Shown here: piece after piece, positions 37,445 through 49,400 of the stretch | Numbering within the stretch: the first letter of the stretch is position 1 | Layout: each line of letters opens with the position of its first letter | Assembly (NCBI RefSeq): GCF_014905175.1 | Contig: NC_057788.1 | Span: forward strand, 4,340,001-4,404,000 | Origin: Aphidius gifuensis | Taxonomy: Eukaryota; Arthropoda; Insecta; Hymenoptera; Braconidae | DNA length: 64,000 bases | Reading direction: 5' to 3' | Program-made: the position numbers and the translations under genes | Notes under the pieces: generated by a model | The model's input: the letters and a program-made list of their open reading frames with translations, nothing else | What the model was told of the DNA's origin: nothing | The model's database searches: none

Positions 37445-40400
37445 TTTATTTATTGCTTCAACTACCCTTTGACTATCTTTGTGCTGCGTTTATTCGTTAT
37501 TTGATTTATTAGTTTGAAATTAATTAATTAAAATTTAAATATATATTTATACTGAGATTAAAAATATCAACTTTGATTTCGAATAAAAACAAAAACTTAT
37601 TTTAAATAATTTTTCAGTGATTCGAGCTCAAAAAATTGTTGGTAAATTTTCTAGTTTTTAGTCGTCAATTGACTAACTGGCCAGGCTGAGATATTTTTTT
37701 TCTCTGAGCTTATGATAATGTTAATGATAATATTAGAAAATTAATAAAATAAAAAAAGCGTTATAAAAAATACAGTCATTATTGCGTTATCATATTACAG
37801 TTATTAAAATGGAGTTTTTTTTTTTTTTAATGACTATTAATTATTATACAATATACAAAAAAAAATAAAATAAGATACATATTTTATAATATAATATATT
37901 TTATGTATATAAAGTGGTAAAATGGTCGTCGAGTGATTCAACTTGTAGAGCACAATCTGCACTCGGGGTCGATGCTTTAACCACGATCAAGATCCCTTGA
38001 TCGTGATCTTGCTTTGCGATAATATGAAGTTGACTTTGCACCGTGAGACACCAAATTCAATATCTGAATCCAATAGTGCCATCATTTTTAACACATCACC
38101 TAGCCAGCAATTTCTCGTCTTTATTCTACATCTTTTGTACGTCTCAATTTGGTGATTGTAAATATTTTTTGTATTTATTTGCTTTTCAAAGCAACCGTCA
38201 TCATCATCATCATCATCATTCTCGATACAACTATATATGTATACTCGATAATATAATTTCAAAGATCTATATAGTTTTAATAATAACAACATACACATGC
38301 GACCAGTATATGTATGTCTTATGTATATAAGTAATATAAAAGAGCGAGATGGTGATGGTGGTGGTGGCGGCAACGACAACGACGGTACTCTCAGCAAGCG
38401 AGCGAGTAAGCAAGCAAACGAGCAAAGTTAAGTAAAGCCAGGTTGGTGCCCCCGCTAGTATACAGGGTGAACGAACCACTACACTCTGGCAAAAGCAAAC
38501 CCGCACCAAGTACTCTTCCCCCTTCTTATTTTCTTCCATTACATATCTTGCTATAAAACATCGTTCTCCATAAAAAAAATATATATATTTTTTTTTCCAA
38601 CATTACCGAGACGTAAAAATAATTTTTCAAAACTATATTCTATATGTCATACATTTATCATTAATTAATTTTTTTCAATCAGATTATCAATTAATAAATA
38701 ATTCATAATTGAGCTGTATGTTATATGACAATGACAAAAAAAAGAGAGAGAGAAAGAGAAACACTCGCTTGGTATTCCTGACCTGTCTCAAAAAAAATCT
38801 TACAGCATAGAAGATAATAAATTCAAGTTGAAAGTGTGTGTTGTATATTATGCAATATTATGGCAATAAAGTAGAAGGGGGGTGAAAAATTTCAAGTGCA
38901 AGGAAAAAGAAAGAAAATAAAATAAAAAAAAAGTGATAATGAATGAATGAATGAATAAAAATGAGTAAATAAAATAATACATAAAAGAAACGTAGAAAAG
39001 AGCGAAAAAAAAAAAAAAGAAAACAAATAAAATAAAATAAAGAAGAATAAAATAAGGGCTAGAAATTTAATTTATTCAAAAATTATTATTATATAAAATT
39101 GAAAAATAGTAAAAATAATAATTAAATAGGAGTAAATGTATGTAAATGGTGACGATGAAGTTGTGGTTTGTGTTGGCTAGCAATGACGAGGTATAAAATA
39201 ATAATAATAAAAATAATGAATAATTGTGGTGGGGGGCAAGTAAAAACGTCGAGGATAAGGCAAAAAACTAATGGTAGTGGGGGGCAATATCTTGATGGCG
39301 CCTCTAGCAGTCAGGGGAGGTAAAGAAGAGAGTTTTCAAGAGGTTCAGATTCACGAGTCAAGCACAAGAGTCAGAGTCAAAGTTGAGTAAGAGAGTAATA
39401 GAGGTGAAAAGTACGTTGTGGTGAATTTACTCGTGAATAATAATAGTAATAAATGAGTCTGTTGTTGGCAAGACTTGGAATATAGAAAACAAATTATATT
39501 AGCATGTGATTGAGGTATAGAAATAATTGATACCAGCTCAAGTTTGAGTCATCAAAATACACTGGTTATTGGTAAAATTTAACACTTGATTTTGCTATTA
39601 CAATTATCATTATTATCATCATTATTTTGTTTATTTATTTATCATTTATATGAGATTATTTATTGATGATGGTGATATACATTTGTCAAATGAATAATGA
39701 TTATCAAGGCCCTTAACTGATGTCGTGACCACGTGCCTGTATTATAAACAAACAAACAATATATATAATAAAAACCTGTGATTTTTATAACACGCGAGAA
39801 AATTTATAATTATACATATTGTATATATTATCTTGGTATATTTAATCTATTTGAAAAATTAAAAAAATTATTATCACAAGGATATTATTATTAATTTATT
39901 TTAAAAAAAAAAAAAACGTTTCAACAATTTAAAATTATTAAAAAATGAATGAAAAAATAGAAAAATTTTATTATTTTTTATAATTATTTTGAGTATTTTT
40001 AAATTTATTATAGTGTGTTATTATTGTGATAGGTGCAATTAGGCTGTGAATTGTGATGACAATAATTATTTAACAAAAAAAAAAAATTAATAATCAAATA
40101 TAATTTTGACAAATCGACAAGTTTATCAGGAATAAAAATATTGCCCATTTGGTAAGTTTGAAAAAAAATTAAAAATATTATTAAAAAGTATATAATATAT
40201 GAATATATTATCACAGCATGCAAGATACTTAATTATGATTATTATGTGCAAAATAATCAAAAATTGATTTGCATTATTAATAACAATAATAATAGATGTA
40301 TAAAATATATATATTTGTTGTTGTTGTAGTATATGAGCAAGAGAAAGGCGGGGGCATTTTTAAAAGAGAGTATATATTATTATTCATATATATAGGAAAA

Positions 40401-43400
40401 GAGAAATTATAAAGTGCCATGATAGTGGTGTTCATATATTTATATACACCTACTTTGCACTTTTAATCTAACTATATCTCACGCTTATATTCCATGCAAA
40501 CTTAATTGTCTGCATAATTAATCCAAATTTACCACAGTATAAATAAGAGAATCATGCGGGGTTCATTCCCCTCTTCTATCATTCATCATCATCATCATCA
40601 TCATCGTCATATTTACTACATACGTAAAACATACATACATAAAAACTACAAGTGAACAGAAAAAAATGAAAAATGTTTTTACTAGTTAAATCATTGTCAT
40701 TACATTTGATCATTTTATTTTTGATATATATTTATCAAAATTTAGATTTATTTTTAGTTTGATTGTATCCATATTTAAAATTTTTTTTTTTTCAAAATGA
40801 TAAAAAGTTTTTAAAAAATGTTGGCTTAAACTTTAAAGAGGGAAAAAAAAAAAGAGCTGGTAAAGCATTGTTGAGTATTATTGAGCATTCTTGGGTCCAT
40901 ATTCTTGATTCTGTACAAGTTTGTCTGTCTGTATGACTCTTTTTCTCTCTTTTTCATTCTCTCTTGGTGGGTCGAGTGGGTAATGCTCAAATGCTGTAGT
41001 GTTTGCGCCGGCCCTGCGGGGTCTCTGACCGCCCGTCCGCGTCTCAACTCCGCGCGCGTTCTTGTCCACACTATATAATATATAATATATATATATATAG
41101 CATGCTATAGCTGCTCCTCCTCATCCCTCTTTACCTCTTCTGTTCTCAGGGGCTCTACGTACATCGACACATCAACTCAACGATTGTCCACAATCACACA
41201 AATTTTCATATGCGTGTATTAACTATATATACATACGAACAAGTTCGAAATATATACCTTTTTTTTTTTATTCACCTCATCCCCCAATTCAATAAACACA
41301 ACACGCATTTTATGGAAAAACAAAAAAACCAAATTTGAGCGAGTTGGGTAAAAAAAATATTATTCTCGTTAAAAAAAAAATATCTTTTGAGAAATAATAA
41401 TAAGGAAATCGAATAAAAAATGAATGCGTATAAATAGACAGGTAGTGTCTATACAACATGGACAATACGTATACAATATTTCATGTAGATAAAAAATATT
41501 CTGGATAAGAATATATATATTTTTTTGCAGTAGAGAAGAGACCGTTATGTAAGGGAGGATCAAGTTTTACATGCGTCGTCGTCGCCCGAGTCATCGACTC
41601 ATGGTGGTGGTGGTGGTAGTCAAATATCACATTATCTGATAACATCATCAAATTTTATTAATCAATTAATTTAACCGTTATTTCAATTTTTTATTAAATA
41701 TAATTAATTAATCAATTTATTAATTATTTTAAATACAATTTATTTTTAATCACTGCGAGGCTATAAAACTTTTTCCATTGAAAATAATCATAGATAAATT
41801 TTACACTTGAAATTATATATTATTATCATTGTTGTTATTTCAAAGCCAAGATTATATTTATTATATATTTTTAATGAAAATTTATTTACAAATAAATAAT
41901 GAAATTCTTCCAAATAAAATTCGTGCAAAATAATTTTACGTAGTCAGATATATTTTAGAAATAGAATCGTGCTGGTTAGCTACGACACATCAGACATGAG
42001 TTCAACATTGCTATATTCATTTAAGTGTGTATATATATAAACGTATTTCGTCGTGTTTAAATATTATATAAGAAGAAAATATAATTTTTTTTTTCATAAC
42101 AAGAATATATTTTTCTCTTAAATTTACGTTACAGTAACGCTTTTCAAAGTGAATTAAACTAATGATAAATTATATAGAATCGACCTTATTTAAATATATG
42201 AATACACAAGTTGATTTCATGAAGAAAAAGTAATGCAAAGACTCGTTGCTCTTCTCTCAATGTATATATGTACATGTAGATCTTTATGTTGTGCAGCAAT
42301 TGACTCTTTTGATGCTGGTCCGAACTCTGTACAACAGCAACAGCACTATACACCTCCCGGCATCTCTGTATGGTGCATTGACCGCAAACGTTATAACTAC
42401 ATGTGTATATGTATACAATATACATATACCAATAAGAAACTATATATATACATAATATTACAATTATTCTTTTTGAATCTTTTGAAAAAAAAAGAAAACA
42501 CTAAAATACTTAGTGTAGGTACTTTTAGGGATGATCATAGCAATGTACAAAAAATATGTATGTCAATATGGAAGACCTGTAATGTTATTACTATAGTTTC
42601 GTCCCTGATCTTGTGGATTTAATAAATAAATATATATGAATGATTGCATCGCGATGCCAGAGTGCAGTGTGAAAGTCTCTGGCAACTTTCTCCTGCTGGT
42701 GGGTTTAACTTGCACCATGGGTCACCAGGCACGGACATTAACCATATAGCCTACACTTAGTCTTGCTTTTTTTTTTCCACAACATACACACACATCTATC
42801 TATCTATCTATCACTATCAGTCATATCTACAAGTATATGCATGCAAGACCAAACTAATAAAACATTTATGCTTAAAATTATCTTATAGTATCACGGTACG
42901 TATATCTAAATATCAAATGTAAAATACAAATAATATATATTAATAATAAAATTAAACAAGTTGATCTTGAAAGTGTTGATTTAGTCTGATTGTCGTTGGG
43001 CAACAAAATATTCAATTTTTGTCCTCGTGCATATATAAATATATATATATCATCATCAACAGCAGCAGCAGCTAAAGTTGAGCAATTCTTTGGTGTGGAT
43101 AACATTGGCCCAAATAGTGGCCAGTGGCCCCGGTAGCGTCATCGACTAAAAAAATTAACACACTCACAAAAATAAAAGCCATATTCTTTTATTTTTTTTT
43201 TATTATAATTTGTTTTTAATATTTTTTTTTTGTTCGACTTGCCAAGTTGATAATGACTTGTTTTTTTTCGTTCACATTAATAGATGATGATGATGATGAT
43301 GATGGGTAAAGTACAATTCATTGAACGACAAGATAATATATTAAATGATCAAATATTGCATGTGATGATGATGATGGTGGTGGTGGTGCAGATGTTGATT

Positions 43401-46400
43401 GCATCGGTGACATTATATATATACCGGGACTACCATCCACCCACGTAACTAACGGTCATGCCATTGACTGACACTGGCCCACTATTTGTACCCTCTCCTT
43501 TGCATGGGTCAATAAAACTTGACAAACATTTTATATGCTTTTTTAATTTATAAATAAATTCAAGATTGTTTTAAACCTTGGTATTTTATATATTCTTAAA
43601 TTCAAAATCAAAAGTAAAAGTGAGAGTATGTTTACTATACTGCTCCAATTATATATGCGAGTCTTCGCAACTGAATGATGTTCACATTTGTGTAATAACA
43701 CTTGAAGACAGCAACTAATTGAATTGTACTTTTTTTGTTCGCAAGATGAGTATTCAAGTTCATTGTACATACGCCCATACAAATATATTAAATATACAGC
43801 CACTGTAAATATCAAAAGGGGACTGTTGAAATAACTTGTCACATAAAATACTATATAAAATAATTTAAACAATATATATATGTCACGGTAAATTGTTTTA
43901 GACCTTGACTGTGTATAGCTGCAGCACAGGTAGTAATAATAACGATATATTTATATTTGACTGCAATTGCGAGCATTCAAAATCAAATATTAGATGATTC
44001 GACAAAAAAAAAAAAAAACCAAGTCTTAAATCCAAGGTCATTGAACACTCATCCACGTATTGTATATATAAATAAATAATATTATTTTATGCTTAAACAA
44101 ATGAAAGTCACCACATTCACTTATGTATGAAAAAAAAAAATAAAATAAAAGTTAATTCTCTTCAACAAATAACACTCTTTTTTATTTATTTTTTTTTAAA
44201 TTTTGCTTATATTCTCTTGTCGTTTCCTCGTAATTCTTTGTACTGGGCTTTTGATGTAATAAATTGACCGAAGGACGCTTGCGTAATAAAAATAATAATG
44301 ATAACAAAAATAAAAAATCATAATATCGTGTATATGCAAAAATTTTTGCACAAAAATTATATCATTTTATGACGACAAAAAATTTATATTTAAAAATTTT
44401 ATTGTTAGAATTTATTTTATTATATATTTGGGTATACAGAGTGAAAAAAAAAGATGTTTTAGAAAACGGAAGTAATGCAACTTGCACTGCAGATGGTCAT
44501 CGTTCATTCATTTGGAAAATCACGGAAAAAATTTTATGCATTTATATAGAGATAGGAACTCGCGGGAAAGTCGATTTGACGGTGTATATATATATCCCGT
44601 CTGCCACAATGTTACGCAGACTTTATACGTAGTGGAAAATAAAAAATAGAAAAAAAAAAAAAAAAAAATAATAAAAAAAAAAGTACTTGCACTTTCGTTA
44701 GAAAGTCGAGAATAATCCGTCATCCGTGTCTTATAATGAGACGTCGTGATATTCCATCAGACTGGAATTTCATTAGTTTTTTTATTCATTTATGTATTTA
44801 TTTTTTAAACTATCTATATTATTTATAAATTATAAATTATAATATATAATCCGAGTTAATCTTTACAGATTAATATTACTCTATACACCAAAAGTATATG
44901 CATATATAAAACAATATTTATGGAATTCACGTTGTAACCTTCAAATATATATATACCACATCGATAAGAAATAAGAATAAATATTTCATTCTATATAAAT
45001 TATATCTTTATAAATAATCACCTCGTTTGATGCGATTTGAATAATTTTTTACTACCAAATATACTTCTCATTAGTCGAAAAGAAATGTTTTTTTTTTTTA
45101 TTTTTTCGAATCATTAAAGTAGTTTTTGCTTCCGTTGCAATTTCTATTTATCACTGATTAATATAATCATTCTATGATCAATAAATTAAACCTGAACAAT
45201 CAAAAAAAAAAGCACATAATATTACTATTTTAATTTTAATTATTGTTGTTTATTTTTACAGCTAAAATTATCAATTCATAACTAAAAAAAAAAAAATATA
45301 AAACTTTATATGAATAGAAAAAAAGTTACTTTAATCAATAATTCAAATTTTTATTTTTTCTTTACACTGCAATAAGTAGTTATAGCTTTTTTTTTACAGT
45401 AAATTCAATACACATATTCATAAAATATTTATTTATATAAATTTGTTTGTGTTGTAAAAAAAAATACACTTTCAAAGAGTCAGTAAATTTTGGCAAATAT
45501 CAAATGTATAAAATACTCGTGTGTACATTAAAATTGCACCAAGGTCATCATTGAAAATAATATACAAAAATTATATTCTCCATATATTTGATCTAATCAA
45601 ATTCAAATAAATATATGCGCAAAATTTTTATGATGAAAAAAAATATGCATGTCATTCAATAACAGAAATAATTTCAAAGACGATCTAGTGATTATACACT
45701 ACATATTATATACACACGTGGGTTGCATTATTCATTTGAATAGTGCGTATACAGTATTGACTCACACAAACACTTGTTATAAATTATAATCTCAACATGT
45801 ACAAGTGTTAAAATAATTTTTTTATACATATTATTTTGTCTGTTGTTTAATTTGATATATTCATTCTATTATATTTATTAGTGCACTATACATGTGAAAA
45901 ATTATTTCATTGTATGTTTCGGTGTGTTTGATAGTATCAATAATTTTATTTTCTATAAATGTATTTGTGTTTTTTATATATGTGTATAAATTTTATACAA
46001 GTGAGCTGAACACGCGCTCTCAACTTGGTGGCCGTGGCTATGGCCTTACAAACATTTTCTCTATCCTCCTCACTACTTACTATACTACTGTTTTTTCTAC
46101 TGTTGTTACCATCATCATTATCATCATCATCATCATCATCATCATCATTACTTATATATATTTCATATTTTATATTTGTATAGGTATATAAAAAATTTGG
46201 CAAAACTGAATCTAGCAAGTCACGTGAACTCGTTGATTTTTGGTTGCTTGAATTAAATGATGTTGATGATAATGATGGTGCAAGCTATAAAAAAATTCAA
46301 AAAAAAAAAAAAATGAAAATAAAAAAAGAGTGAAACAGAATGGCCGCAGGCGTTGGTTGTTGTGGCTAGAAAAATAGAGAATAAAAGTTGTATGTACAAG

Positions 46401-49400
46401 TATATATGGATGGATAGATGAGGGTGAGAGGAGGGAAAAAGCTCTGTGATAAATAAAAAAATAAAGAAGGGGCAAGAGGAAGGGTCGGGAGGGGAAAAAT
46501 AGAGTGTGTGTTGTCGCGCGCGCGAGAGTGTCTAACCTAGGATAGTGGTGTTTAGCGGTGGCTAGGCAAACTGAGAGTTGCGACTGACTCCAGAGCTCAG
46601 TGTTACTTCTTATCCCGGTCTGATACAAACTCAATCGCAACTTTTATTTTTTTTTATATTTTATATATAAAAGTTTTTTTTTTTTATTCTTTTATTAATT
46701 TCTTATTTTTTTTTTTAAATCCTATTATTGATATTTTGCAATGTCGGTTAATTAATTTTTAATTTTTTAATTTGCAATTTAGTGATTGTGTTTATCATTA
46801 TTTTTTTTAATTATTATTTTTTTTTCAATGTGAAAATTTGTGCTTTATTCAAGTGGATAATTACGTGTGATATTTTTAATTTTTTACAAAATGAATTTTT
46901 ATATGTAAAATTTTTTTTATGACTTAAAAATTGAATTTAAAAAAAAAATTAAATTTTCATTGCGGTGATTGTTTTTTATTATATATAATTTTTATTTTTT
47001 TTTCTGGTGATATATATACATATATATTTTGCGACACGCAATATATATTTAATATTTTTTTTTTCAACAAGATATTTCTTCCGTTTTTCGCGCTCGTCTT
47101 CGTATGACGTAAGCAAGCACCGCCTTCTTGTTGGATTCAAGTGTCGCAATAAGTGTTGTGTCAAATATATACACAAACTGTGTGTTTTTAAAAAACATTA
47201 TATTGTTTTGATATTTTTTAATTTTTTAATTAATCGTTGATCAACTCCCAGTTGGTATAATGACAAAAAAGATTTTTTAAAAATTATCAGTATCAGTGTT
47301 GAGTTGCTGATGTGCACAATTAATTTCATTGTGTTATTTAAAAACTTTTTTTATTAATTATTCAGTTTATCATATAGTACATATACCTGTTGTTGAGTGT
47401 GTTGTGAAATTTTTTTTTTCATTTAAAATAATTACAAACTTGTCAATTTATTAGTATAGTAAGCTAATAAATATAATCAACTTTTGGAAAATTTAATTAA
47501 TCTTCATTTATATATTCAAGAAAATTTTTGATTCTTGGGTAAGTTTGCCAGTACATATTGTAATATATAATACAACTGTTTCCTCTATGATTTTAAAATA
47601 AAATATTCATGCCAAGTGCATCGATGGCTATATTATCAAACTCATTTTGACTTGACTCTTTTTTTTTTTTATATTTTCTTTTCTGCAATGAAGGCTAAAT
47701 GCAAAAATAAAAAAATAAAAAAATTACATACAAGATATTGTTAACATGAACTGATCGAAGTGCACTTTGAGAATTTATTTATGCATTTTTTTCATTTTTT
47801 TTTTTTTGTCTTGTCTCATTGAACATATAAACCGTTATTGTTTTTTCTTTATGTCAACGAAAAGTTGCATTATTAATTTGTACAATCACAATGAATCAAT
47901 TATCTTATCGAAAAATAATAATAATAAATTGATCATACAAAAATTCAATGACCTTGAATAATATAATATTTTTCTATAATAATATTTATGATATTATTCG
48001 TGCCCAATACATATTTTTTGATAAATTAAAAAAAAGTTACATAATTTTCAATATCTGTATGATTGGTTTATCCAACGACTAAAAATTGAATAAATTTGTC
48101 TGATGGTCTCTAGCCTTGTCCCACCTGCACCTTCTCTCGCAAGTATATTAAACTATACGAGGGCCAAAATGAATTTCTGTTTAGTATATTACATTTATTA
48201 TGAAAGGACAAAAAAAAAAAAAAAAACGAAAAAAAATAAATAAATTAAATAAACCAAATAAAAAAAAAAAGTAAATTGGGATCCTTGAGTCCGAACGCGT
48301 GTGGTAAAAGTAAATGACCTTAAAGCCTGGACAGACGGATGGTGGAAACCTCCTGTGACCTATCCTCTGGATCCCCAGGCCACGCGGGTCTTCGAACCCA
48401 AATTGGGACAAGACCTTGACTCGCTGCTCTCTTGTACATAATTTTTTTTGTATATATTATATTGCCAAAGACGCGTATTTTTTTATTAAATAATAAACAC
48501 GCCGAAAAAAAATCTCAAAGCTGCGGTGGACCATCTATTTTTTTTTTGATACTTGTATTCTATTTAAATTTACTAATTATATAATGTATAGACTATTCAA
48601 TTGCTCTTGTTATTATTAATTTTGTTACACTTAATATAAGGCAATTAATTGTTTAATTTATGAACATGGCCTTCTTGATTGATGATAACGTTCCGGCCCT
48701 CAATTGAATCACAACACAGACTCAATATAATATATTGTGGCTGCAACATCAAGGGCCACATAGACTACCTTGAAATTCATATGATAATATTTTCGATTAG
48801 TGTATATTAGAATCAACCTTGATTCGCTTCTTTTTTTCATTTTTTTTCTGTAGAAAATTAACCCGATATATATTTATATAAATATTTATATTCTTTTCCC
48901 TTTTTTTTTTTTTTTTCATTCTTGTTTTTTTCGATGGAAAAGAAATAATAATTTACACATATCTGCAGTATATTATATACTTATTGTATATTGCCTACGT
49001 TGGATCGATGACGTAATACAAAATCTATCCCAAGAAACAATTTGGTGTTTAAAATCATTGCCGGGAGCTGCTTCTTTATAATTTATAATTTATATTTGGC
49101 ATGTTTGTCTTGGAGATATATACTCAATATAGTATACATAAATATATTTCTGGCATAATATCGTCGACATCAGATATATTTTTATTTATTTAAACTGCGA
49201 TGCCACGCAATTGCGGAAGGCTAAAGTTAAACGTTGGAAGGCCACTGCACCAATGTTATTATTTATACAATAATATTATTATTATTTATCTACATTTTTT
49301 ATTTAATTCATTTAATCCTTTTTTTTTTTTTGTTTAAAGAAATTTTTATGTCGTTTATTTATAATTTAATATTCATAATTATATGCAGCGAGAGTTGTGG

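Noticed and set aside
37921..37995. tRNA-like sequence
   Set aside because: It has GTAGAGCAC and GGGTCGATGC phrases, but no acceptor stem or consistent cloverleaf could be formed.
37987..38397. 136-codon minus-strand ORF
   Set aside because: Contains microsatellite-derived Asp and Pro runs; it looks like a chance frame through regulatory DNA.
42233..42622. 129-codon plus-strand ORF
   Set aside because: Composition changes abruptly along it and there is no domain; likely chance.
46212..46640. 142-codon minus-strand ORF
   Set aside because: Low-complexity Phe/Leu/Ser/His translation of purine-rich promoter-like DNA, with no domain pattern or splice context.
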